From NCBI GenBank assembly GCA_946886185.1, contig CAMPIC010000123.1, forward strand, positions 1-7,590: DNA of 7,590 nt. Reading direction: 5' to 3'. Shown here piece after piece: positions 1-6,287 of the stretch (its first letter is position 1; every line of letters starts with the position of its first letter). The translations under genes were made by a program, and so were the position numbers. This DNA comes from an uncultured bacterium. Its GTDB lineage: Bacteria; Eisenbacteria; RBG-16-71-46; CAIMUX01. The notes under the pieces were generated by a model. The model saw only the letters and a list, made by a program, of their open reading frames with translations, was not told where the DNA came from and ran no database searches.

Positions 1-217
1 GAGGCGCGCCTATGCCGAGGTGATCTCGAGCGCGCAGGAGGCAGGCTTCGGGCGCGGCGCCCACACACATCTCGTGCCGATCCCGGAAGCCGTTCCCCGC
101 GCGGACGGAATGCTCGAGCAGATCGCGGAAGATCTGCAGCGCGGCTCGCGGCTGATTCTCGCGGAAGCTCTGGCGGGCGAACAACCGTGGGAGTCCGAGA
201 TTGCGGATCGCCGTTAG
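1..217 (+). CDS. 3' end of an unrecognised protein (partial at left edge)
   Basis: An open frame enters from the left edge (first full codon at base 2) and gives the last 71 residues of a protein ending at TAG 215-217. GTG at 20 is the first in-frame start candidate, but the frame is open upstream of it, so the true start probably lies outside the window. Codons mostly end in G or C, as in the neighbouring genes, which supports real coding. The tail is soluble in character, with acidic stretches (LEQIAEDLQRGSRLILAEAL), several prolines and no membrane segment. I do not recognise the family. In many dcw clusters the gene just before ftsI is ftsL, but the visible part has neither the coiled-coil heptads nor the short C-terminus typical of FtsL. 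It does not look like the C-terminus of RsmH either. Its stop lies 17 bases inside ftsI, so the two are probably co-translated. Confidence 0.6.
   Translation, partial: RRAYAEVISSAQEAGFGRGAHTHLVPIPEAVPRADGMLEQIAEDLQRGSRLILAEALAGEQPWESEIADRR
189..193 (+). promoter_or_regulatory. Shine-Dalgarno sequence for ftsI
   Basis: GGGAG lies seven bases before the TTG at 201. It is inside the 3' end of the upstream gene, so initiation of ftsI would be coupled to that gene's translation. It supports TTG 201 as the start. The ftsI frame is closed by a TGA at 153-155, and no ATG or GTG lies in frame between that stop and 201. Confidence 0.6.
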
Positions 218-2414
218 ACATCGGCTCCTGGCAGGCTCGCTCGCGCTGCTCTGGATCGTTCTGCTGGGGCGCGCCTTCCAGGTGCAGGTGCTCCAGCACG
301 AACGCTGGGAGGAGCGTGCGCTCGCTCGCCAGGGGCAGATCCGTCCCCTCGGCGCCGATCGCGGCGAGATCGTGGGAGCGGACGGCACGAAGTTCGCCCA
401 CTCGGTCTCCAACAACTCGCTCGCGGTCGATCCGGCTCGCGTGAAAGATCCCCGAGCCCTGTCGCGCGCGCTCGCCCGAGAGGGGCTGGTCGATTCCACC
501 GCCTTCCTCCTGCGCCTCCTGGAGAACAAGGACCGGCGTTTCGCCTGGGTCACGCGCGAGGTCGTTCCCGAGCGCACGATCGAGAGTCTCACCGAGCGGT
601 TTCCCGCCCTCGAGACGCACCTGGAATCGAAGCGGCTCTATTCCATGGGGTCGGGCGGCAACGTCATCGGAGTCCTCAACTCCGAAGCTCTGCCGCTGGG
701 CGGGCTCGAGCATGAGTTCGACGACCGGTTGAAAGGCGAAGACGGAGCGCTGCTCGAGATCTCCGATCGCACCGGCGAGCTCTTCCAGGGGCTGGAGCGT
801 CACGTGCTCTCGGTTCCGAAGCCGGGAAGCTCGCTCCAGGTCACGCTCCACGGACGGATCCAGGAGCTGGCCACCGCCGCGCTGGCGAAAGCGCTCTCCG
901 ACCAGCGCGCCACCGGAGCCTTCGCGATCGTGACGCGCCCGCAAACCGGGGAGATCCTCGCGCTCGTTTCGCTTCCGGGAGTCGATCCGCAGGACGCGCA
1001 GACCTGGAACACCGAGACGCTTCGCCTGCGCCCGGTGGTGGATCAGTTCGAGCCGGGATCGGTCTACAAGATCGTCGCGTTCGCCGCCGCGCTCGAAGAG
1101 GGGAGGCTTTCGCCGAGCGATCTGATCGATTGCATGAACGGCTCGCGCTCGCTCCCGGGAGGGTCGCCGATTCGCGATCACGAGAAGTATTCGATCCTGA
1201 CCGCGACGGAGGTGATGGCGCACTCCTCGAACATCGGCACCGGAGTGATCGCGGAACGAGTTGGAGCGGAGGGGTTCCATCGCATGGAACGCTCTTTCGG
1301 GTTCGGACTCCCTTCGGGAATTGAGCTCCCGGGGGAAGGACGGGGAAGGATCCCCGACCCCTCCGCATGGTCTGGTCGGTCTCTGCTCACGATGGCCTTC
1401 GGACAGGAGATCTCGTGCACGGGAATCCAGCTCGCGATGGCGTTCGGCGCCGTCGCGAACGGCGGAAACCTGATGCGTCCTCTCCTGGTGCGTGAGGTCC
1501 GAACGCCGGACGGCGAAGTCTCCCTCTCGCGCGAGCCCGAGGTGGTGCGGCGCGTGATCCGTCCCGAGACCGCGCACACGCTGCGCGCGATGCTGCGGAG
1601 CGTGGTCGCGGAAGGCACTGCCTCGAAGGCGGAGATCGAAGAATACGAACCGGCTGGGAAGACCGGAACGGCGCAGAAGTACCTACCGGAACTGGGGCGA
1701 TACAGCAAGGAACGCTACGTCGCCTCATTCATCGGTTTTGCCCCCTGGGAAGACCCGGAGGTACTGTGCGTCGTCGTGCTCGATGAGCCGCGCGGCGATA
1801 TCTATGGAGGGAACGTCGCCGCTCCGGTCTTCCAGGAAATCGTCTCCGGCGTGCGCGATCTGCTGCACGAGGCGGAGATCGTGCAAGTGGAGCGTCCGGC
1901 TCGCCGGCCCGAAACGATGCGCGCGGTTCCCGCGGTCGCGGGCCTCTCCGCGGCGGTCGCGCGGCGGGTCGTCCAGGAGAGCGGATTCCTCCCACGCTTC
2001 GAAGGAAGCGGATCGTGGGTCACCGCGGTGCGGCCGGAGCCGGGCCGCGATCTTCCCCCCGGCGGAGTGGTCACGCTCGAACTCTCAGGTGAAGAAGAAG
2101 CCACCATGCCTGCGCTGGCGGGACTTTCCTTGCGGGACGCGCTTCTGCGCATCGACTCGATCCACGGCGTTCCGCACGTCGCGGGAGCGGGTTGGGTGAT
2201 TGGACAGAGGCCGGCTCCGGGAGAGACTATCGAAGCTGGCGAAGCGTGCTGGCTCGAGCTGGGACCGGACTCCAGCCGAGCGTGGAAGGAGTTCCAGGAC
2301 ATTGCGAGGCGCGCCTCTGGACAGCTTGTTGCGCGAGCTCTCTCCGCTGAATCCGCGGCCGAAGACGGACATGCCCGCCGGAGACACGACGATCACCGGC
2401 GTGCATCACGATAG
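201..2414 (+). CDS. ftsI: Division-specific peptidoglycan transpeptidase (PBP3/FtsI type) with two PASTA domains
   Basis: FtsI is a class B penicillin-binding protein, an inner-membrane D,D-transpeptidase that cross-links septal peptidoglycan with FtsW. The 737-residue product has a short cytoplasmic N-terminus and one membrane helix (about residues 8-28), followed by a dimerisation/pedestal region (about 50-210). The transpeptidase domain (about 235-550) carries all three catalytic motifs: SxxK at S287-K290 (PGSVYK), SxN at S342-N344 (HSSNIGT) and KTGT at 487-490. The C-terminus has two PASTA repeats (about 572-630 and 634-688). At 737 residues it is longer than E. coli FtsI (588), mainly because of the PASTA part. 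The start is TTG at 201, preceded by GGGAG. The last ~37 residues (from about 701) are Arg/Ala/His-rich and overlap the murE start in another frame, so they are probably an unconserved tail. SpoVD or PBP2x homologues share this architecture, but the dcw position favours the division role. Inhibition by beta-lactams is expected from the family. Confidence 0.95.
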   Translation: MRIAVRHRLLAGSLALLWIVLLGRAFQVQVLQHERWEERALARQGQIRPLGADRGEIVGADGTKFAHSVSNNSLAVDPARVKDPRALSRALAREGLVDSTAFLLRLLENKDRRFAWVTREVVPERTIESLTERFPALETHLESKRLYSMGSGGNVIGVLNSEALPLGGLEHEFDDRLKGEDGALLEISDRTGELFQGLERHVLSVPKPGSSLQVTLHGRIQELATAALAKALSDQRATGAFAIVTRPQTGEILALVSLPGVDPQDAQTWNTETLRLRPVVDQFEPGSVYKIVAFAAALEEGRLSPSDLIDCMNGSRSLPGGSPIRDHEKYSILTATEVMAHSSNIGTGVIAERVGAEGFHRMERSFGFGLPSGIELPGEGRGRIPDPSAWSGRSLLTMAFGQEISCTGIQLAMAFGAVANGGNLMRPLLVREVRTPDGEVSLSREPEVVRRVIRPETAHTLRAMLRSVVAEGTASKAEIEEYEPAGKTGTAQKYLPELGRYSKERYVASFIGFAPWEDPEVLCVVVLDEPRGDIYGGNVAAPVFQEIVSGVRDLLHEAEIVQVERPARRPETMRAVPAVAGLSAAVARRVVQESGFLPRFEGSGSWVTAVRPEPGRDLPPGGVVTLELSGEEEATMPALAGLSLRDALLRIDSIHGVPHVAGAGWVIGQRPAPGETIEAGEACWLELGPDSSRAWKEFQDIARRASGQLVARALSAESAAEDGHARRRHDDHRRASR
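1914..2264 (+). other. Tandem PASTA domains encoded at the 3' end of ftsI
   Basis: Residues ~572-630 and ~634-688 of the FtsI product are two successive units with the PASTA pattern: a V/MPxLxGLS-type opening, an amphipathic helix (AVARRVVQESG; LRDALLRIDSIHG), a V-x-x-x-P-x-PG turn (VRPEPGRDLPPGG; QRPAPGETIEAG) and a closing beta strand (VVTLELS; CWLELG). PASTA modules are known from PBP2x, SpoVD and PrkC-type kinases, where they contribute to peptidoglycan or muropeptide contact or to fold stability. Their binding activity here is not shown by sequence. Confidence 0.85.
2285..2291 (+). promoter_or_regulatory. Shine-Dalgarno sequence that decides the murE start
   Basis: GAAGGAG, the strongest ribosome-binding match in this part of the window, ends ten bases before TTG 2302. 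It lies within the ftsI coding region. It favours TTG 2302 over the earlier in-frame TTG at 2200 and over the ATG at 2371, neither of which has a comparable site. Confidence 0.6.
2302..2414 (+). other. Dual-coding overlap of ftsI 3' end and murE 5' end
   Basis: These bases are read in two + frames: the last 37 codons and stop of ftsI (TAG 2412-2414), and the first ~37 codons of murE if TTG 2302 is used. The murE reading resembles the family N-terminus. The ftsI reading is an Arg/Ala/His-rich tail beyond the second PASTA domain. This suggests that the murE frame is the older and that ftsI extended into it by loss of an earlier stop, though the direction is inferred. With the alternative ATG 2371 the overlap would still be 44 bases. 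Confidence 0.6.
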
Positions 2415-3816
2415 CCGGCGCGTAACTCCGGGCGGAGTATTCGTCTGCCTTCCGGGCCTCACCCGGGACGGCCACGAGTTCGCGTCGCGCGCGCGGGAGT
2501 CAGGCGCCGCGCTCGTCATCGGAGAGCGCGAATCGATCCCCAACGTTCCGTATCTGCAGGTCGACGACGGCCGCAAAGCGCTCGCTCTTCTGGCCGCCTC
2601 CTGGTACGGGCATCCTTCCCACCGCGTGCAGGCGATCGGGATCACCGGCACCAACGGGAAGAGCAGCGTGACGTGGATGATCGAATCGATCTGCCGCGCC
2701 GCGGGCAAGTCGGGCGCGGTCATGGGCACGCTGGGCGTGGGACGGCCGGGCGCGCTCAAACCGCAGCCGTTCACCACCCCGGAGGCGACCGAGTTTCAGG
2801 CGGAGCTCGCCGCGCTCGTCCAGGCCGGCGTGGAGGTGGCGGCGATCGAAGTCTCCTCGCACGGTCTGGAGCTGCGCCGGACCTACGGCACGCGGTTTCC
2901 GATCGTGGTCTTCACCAACCTCTCGCAGGATCACCTCGACTTCCATCGGACCATGGAGCAGTACGCGGCGGCCAAGAATCGTCTCTTCCGCGCGGAGGAG
3001 CGGGGAGATCCGCTCATCGCCGATGCGATCGTGAACGGCGACGACCCCTCTGTGGATGCGATCGTGCGCGGCTCCGGCGATCGCATCGTGCGGTACGGGC
3101 GCTCCGAGTCGGCGCAGATCCGCGCTACCGAGGTGCGCTACGGATCGGGCGGCTTGACCGTGGAGGTGCAATTTCCCGGCGGCGCGATCGCGATCGAGTC
3201 GAAGCTGCGCGGCGCCTTCCAGGTCGACAATCTTCTCGCCGCGTTCGGCGCCGGTCTGATGCTCGGCATCGCGCCCGACGTGATCGCGCGCGGACTGCAC
3301 GATCTCGCCGGTGTGCCGGGTCGGATGGAGCCGGTGGACGCGGGCCAGGAGTTCTCGGTGCTGGTCGATTACGCCCACACCCCCGACGCGCTCGCGCGCG
3401 CCTTGGAAAGCCTGCGCCCGTTCACGCGCGGCCGGCTCCTGCTGGTCTTCGGATGCGGAGGCGATCGCGATCGGGCCAAGCGGGCCGAGATGGGAAAGGT
3501 GGCCGCGGCAGCCGACCTGCTCGTGCTCACCGACGACAACCCGCGCACCGAGGATCCCGATCGGATCCGCGAAGAGGTGCGGCGCGGCGTTCCGGGTACG
3601 GCTGCCCTTCACGAAGTGCCCGATCGGGAGCGCGCCATTTCGCTGGCGATCGGGCTCGCGCGCGCGGAGGACACGGTCCTGATTGCGGGAAAGGGGCACG
3701 AGACGGTACAAATCCGCGGCGACCGGGTCGTGGCGTTCGACGATCGGGAAGTGGCGCGGCGCGCGCTCGAGCAGAGACGCCTGCTCGAGGGATCATCCGG
3801 GAAAGGCAACCCGTGA
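2302..3816 (+). CDS. murE: UDP-MurNAc-L-Ala-D-Glu:meso-diaminopimelate ligase
   Basis: MurE is the cytoplasmic ATP-dependent ligase that adds the third stem-peptide residue to UDP-MurNAc-L-Ala-D-Glu. From TTG 2302 the product is 504 residues, close to the usual ~495. The N-terminal UDP-binding domain includes TGVHHDSRRVTPGGVFVCLPG-like residues 32-52. The ATP P-loop is GITGTNGKS (113-121, K120). EVSSHGLE (183-190) and TNLSQDHLDFH (205-215) follow, with K225 in AAAKNRLF as the likely carbamylated lysine. The C-terminal domain has DYAHTPD (356-362), DNPR (412-415) and GKGHE (463-467). DNPR is the family signature for meso-DAP rather than lysine selection. The start was chosen from the Shine-Dalgarno at 2285-2291 and because LDSLLRELSPL matches the usual N-terminal helix of MurE. 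The frame is open back to TTG 2200, and ATG 2371 would give 481 residues but lose that helix. It overlaps the ftsI end by 113 bases and its TGA overlaps the murF start. Confidence 0.95.
   Translation: MRGAPLDSLLRELSPLNPRPKTDMPAGDTTITGVHHDSRRVTPGGVFVCLPGLTRDGHEFASRARESGAALVIGERESIPNVPYLQVDDGRKALALLAASWYGHPSHRVQAIGITGTNGKSSVTWMIESICRAAGKSGAVMGTLGVGRPGALKPQPFTTPEATEFQAELAALVQAGVEVAAIEVSSHGLELRRTYGTRFPIVVFTNLSQDHLDFHRTMEQYAAAKNRLFRAEERGDPLIADAIVNGDDPSVDAIVRGSGDRIVRYGRSESAQIRATEVRYGSGGLTVEVQFPGGAIAIESKLRGAFQVDNLLAAFGAGLMLGIAPDVIARGLHDLAGVPGRMEPVDAGQEFSVLVDYAHTPDALARALESLRPFTRGRLLLVFGCGGDRDRAKRAEMGKVAAAADLLVLTDDNPRTEDPDRIREEVRRGVPGTAALHEVPDRERAISLAIGLARAEDTVLIAGKGHETVQIRGDRVVAFDDREVARRALEQRRLLEGSSGKGNP
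3799..3806 (+). promoter_or_regulatory. Shine-Dalgarno sequence for murF
   Basis: GGGAAAGG sits six bases before the GTG at 3813 and within the last codons of murE. Together with the GTGA stop/start overlap it fixes the murF start, even though the murF frame stays open more than a kilobase upstream. Confidence 0.6.
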
Positions 3817-5195
3817 TCGGCTCCTCGTGGACTCTGGGCGAGATCGCCGCACTCTCGGGAGGGCGGCTTCTCCACGCGGATGAGTCCCGGTCCATTGCCT
3901 ACGAATCGCTCTCTCTCGACTCCCGCACTCTGCGCCCGGGCGATTTTTTCGTGGCGCTGCGCGGAGAGCAATTCGATGGACACGCGTTCCTGAAGCGCGC
4001 GTTCGAGGCGGGCGCGTGCGCCGCGCTGGTGGATGCACCTCTCGAGGAGCCGCGGCCCCAGATCGTGGTGGGCGACTCCCTGCTCGGCTGGCAAAGGTGG
4101 GCGGCGAATCATCGCGCGCGGTGGGACGGACGGATCGTCGCCATCACCGGATCGAGCGGCAAGACCACCACCAAGGATCTGGTCGCCCATCTTCTCGGAG
4201 ACGGTGTCTGGGCGACGCGCGGCAATCGCAACAATCACGTGGGCGTCCCCTGGACTCTGCTCGGACTCTCCTCCGCGCACCGCTTCGCCGTCATCGAGAT
4301 GGGAATGAACCACGCGGGGGAGATCGAGCTCCTCTCGAATCTGACGCGCCCCGACGTCGCGCTCATCACCTCGGTAGGGCGCGCGCACATCGGCCATTTC
4401 GGATCGCGAGAGGCGATCCTGGCGGCCAAGCTGGAGATCGAGAGCGGCCTCGCTTCCGGCGCGCCGCTCGTGCTTCCGGACGATCCGTGGATCTTGGAGC
4501 GCCTGCCCGCGTCCATGAGCGCGCGGCCGCGCCGCACGTTCGGTCTCTCCGGCAGCGCCGACTGGCATCCGGAGGGCGCGCCGGAGATCTCCATTTCGGG
4601 AACGCGCTTCTCGACCCGGCAGACCGGACCGGTGCACCTGGCGCCGCTCGGGATGGGCGCGATGCTTTCGTCGCTCGGAGCGCTCGCGGCGGTGGAAGCG
4701 CTGGGCGAGGATCCGGCGCGCCTCGCTCCCCGGCTCGCGCACGCCCCGCGCCAGGCGCTCCGCATGGAGCCGCGCCGGGTGCACGATCTCGATTGGATCC
4801 TCGACTGCTACAACGCCAGTCCGGAGTCGACGCGGCTCGCGATCGAGTTTCTGCGCACCGTGCCTCACCGAGGCCGGCGCGTTCTGGTCCTGGGAGCGCT
4901 CGCCGAGCTGGGCGACGCTTCGGAGTCGATTCATCGGGAGCTGGGCAGTCTCGTTCACGGGATCGAGATCGCCTGCTTCATCGGTCAAGATGCCCGGCCC
5001 GCGCATGACGCGTGCCTGCGAAGCTCGGGGGTGGATCTGGTGAACTGGAGCGCGACACGGGAAGATGCCTCTGACTGGTTGGCCGAAACGCTGCGCCGCG
5101 GGGACCTGGTGCTGCTCAAGGCGTCGCGACGGCTGGCTCTCGAACGGATCCTCGAGAGATTCACCCCCGACTTCTCCTTCCGGACGGAGGGCTGA
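3813..5195 (+). CDS. murF: UDP-MurNAc-tripeptide:D-alanyl-D-alanine ligase
   Basis: MurF is the cytoplasmic ATP-dependent ligase that adds D-Ala-D-Ala to UDP-MurNAc-tripeptide, completing the pentapeptide precursor for MraY. The product is 460 residues, a normal length. It opens with WTLGEIAALSGG and SLDSRTLRPGDFFVAL (34-49), typical of the N-terminal UDP-binding domain. The central domain has the P-loop ITGSSGKTTTKD (111-122, K117), GNRNNHVGVP (137-146), EMGMNHAGEI (162-171), TSVGRAHIGHFGS (186-198) and K206 as the likely carbamylated lysine. The C-terminal domain has DCYNASPES (331-339), GALAELGD (361-368) and KASR (436-439). Start GTG 3813 overlaps the murE stop (GTGA), which implies translational coupling. 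Several usually conserved positions differ: the GRHNxxN element before the C-terminal domain reads GMGAMLS (280-286), and the usual GDMxELG reads GALAELG. The P-loop and acidic core are intact, so activity is still likely. Confidence 0.94.
   Translation: MIGSSWTLGEIAALSGGRLLHADESRSIAYESLSLDSRTLRPGDFFVALRGEQFDGHAFLKRAFEAGACAALVDAPLEEPRPQIVVGDSLLGWQRWAANHRARWDGRIVAITGSSGKTTTKDLVAHLLGDGVWATRGNRNNHVGVPWTLLGLSSAHRFAVIEMGMNHAGEIELLSNLTRPDVALITSVGRAHIGHFGSREAILAAKLEIESGLASGAPLVLPDDPWILERLPASMSARPRRTFGLSGSADWHPEGAPEISISGTRFSTRQTGPVHLAPLGMGAMLSSLGALAAVEALGEDPARLAPRLAHAPRQALRMEPRRVHDLDWILDCYNASPESTRLAIEFLRTVPHRGRRVLVLGALAELGDASESIHRELGSLVHGIEIACFIGQDARPAHDACLRSSGVDLVNWSATREDASDWLAETLRRGDLVLLKASRRLALERILERFTPDFSFRTEG
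5186..5190 (+). promoter_or_regulatory. Shine-Dalgarno sequence for mraY
   Basis: GGAGG, a full core match, lies eight bases before GTG 5199 and inside the last codons of murF. It supports the GTG start, which also gives the family's typical MLYHLL N-terminus. Confidence 0.7.
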
Positions 5196-5198
5196 GCG

Positions 5199-6287
5199 GT
5201 GCTCTATCATCTGCTCTTTCCCCTGCACGAAGAGTTCTCGGTGCTGAATGTGTTCCGGTACATCACCTTTCGCGCCGCATACGCCACCATCACCGCGCTC
5301 CTCATCTCCTTCCTCCTCGGGCCCTACGTCATCGCCCGCCTGCGGGAGCTGAAGCTGGGTCAGAAGATTCGCGAAGAAGGGCCGAGCAGCCATCAGAGCA
5401 AGGCGGGAACTCCCACCATGGGAGGCATCCTCATCGTCATCGCGACGGTCGTGCCGACGCTCCTCTGGGCCAACCTCACCCGCGCGACGATCTGGATCAT
5501 GATCTTCACCACGATCTCCCTCGGTCTCATCGGATTCCTGGATGACTACCGCCGGGTGGTGCAAAAGAAGAAGGCGGGGCTGCAGGGCCGATACAAGCTG
5601 ATCCTGCAGTTCACGGTCGGTCTGGCGGTGGGGTTCGGGATTCTGTGGCTCGAGCCGTTCGGGACGCTTTCGCCCACCGCGACCTCTCTTCCGTTCGTGA
5701 AAGAGAAGCTGTTCGACCTCGGCCTCTTTTACATCCCGTTCGTCATCCTCGTAATCACTGCCGCATCCAACGCCGTCAACTTGAGCGACGGTCTGGATGG
5801 GCTCGCCATCGGGCTGCTCATTCCCCCGGCGGCCACCTTCGGGGTGCTCGCCTACGTCTCGGGGAACGCGATCTTCTCCGACTATCTCGGTTTGCCGTTC
5901 CTCGAGCAGGCGGGCGAGCTTGCGGTCTACGCGGGAGCCCTGGTGGGCGCGAGCCTCGGATTCCTCTGGTTCAACTGCCATCCCGCGCGCGTCTTCATGG
6001 GCGACACGGGGTCTCTCTCCCTGGGCGGATCGCTCGGCGTGCTCGCGGTGCTGGTGAAGCGGGAGATGCTCCTGGTGCTGGTGGGCGGGCTCTTCGTCAT
6101 CATCACGCTTTCGGTCATGATCCAGGTCGTTTCGTTCAAGCTGTGGGGACGGAGAGTGTTCAAGATGGCTCCGCTCCATCATCATTTCGAGCTTTCCGGT
6201 TGGCCGGAGAATCACGTCGTGGTGCGATTCTGGATCCTGGGGATCCTGCTCGCGCTCGTCACCATCAGCACGGTGAAGCTGCAGTGA
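5199..6287 (+). CDS. mraY: Phospho-N-acetylmuramoyl-pentapeptide transferase (lipid I synthase)
   Basis: MraY is the integral inner-membrane enzyme that transfers phospho-MurNAc-pentapeptide from UDP to undecaprenyl phosphate, forming lipid I. The 362-residue product matches the usual ~360 and starts MLYHLLFPLHEEFSVLNVFR, typical of Gram-negative MraY. About ten hydrophobic helices can be placed (roughly 26-46, 73-92, 97-113, 132-150, 175-190, 200-220, 240-260, 272-288, 291-311, 340-360). Key residues are present: the Asp pair D115-D116 in LDDYRR, NLSDGLDGLA (194-203), FMGDTGS (266-272) with D269, and the HHH motif (327-329) in PLHHHFE. TPTMGG (71-76) is also conserved. It begins three bases after the murF stop, and its TGA overlaps the murD ATG. 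Nothing is missing or out of place. From family knowledge it should be the target of tunicamycin, muraymycin and related inhibitors. Confidence 0.98.
   Translation: MLYHLLFPLHEEFSVLNVFRYITFRAAYATITALLISFLLGPYVIARLRELKLGQKIREEGPSSHQSKAGTPTMGGILIVIATVVPTLLWANLTRATIWIMIFTTISLGLIGFLDDYRRVVQKKKAGLQGRYKLILQFTVGLAVGFGILWLEPFGTLSPTATSLPFVKEKLFDLGLFYIPFVILVITAASNAVNLSDGLDGLAIGLLIPPAATFGVLAYVSGNAIFSDYLGLPFLEQAGELAVYAGALVGASLGFLWFNCHPARVFMGDTGSLSLGGSLGVLAVLVKREMLLVLVGGLFVIITLSVMIQVVSFKLWGRRVFKMAPLHHHFELSGWPENHVVVRFWILGILLALVTISTVKLQ

Noticed and set aside
2..217. Resemblance of the LQRGSRLILAEAL stretch to urease accessory protein UreD
   Set aside because: The likeness is limited to a dozen common residues, no other UreD feature is visible, and the location gives no support.
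2200..2301. Possible earlier TTG start for murE at 2200
   Set aside because: It would add 34 Arg/Ser-rich residues with no family counterpart, and no good Shine-Dalgarno precedes it. TTG 2302 has GAAGGAG and gives a normal-length MurE.
2500..3711. 403-codon minus-strand frame opposite murE
   Set aside because: Arg/His/Gly-rich with no motifs, entirely within a clearly functional murE; a composition shadow.
2673..3812. Upstream extension of the murF frame through murE
   Set aside because: The frame is open for more than 1.1 kb before murF, but the translation is Arg/Gly-rich and unlike MurF. Homology begins at GTG 3813, which has a Shine-Dalgarno sequence and a GTGA overlap.
4016..5008. 330-codon + strand frame inside murF
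   Set aside because: It is out of frame with MurF and its translation is an Arg/Gly/Ala-rich shadow.
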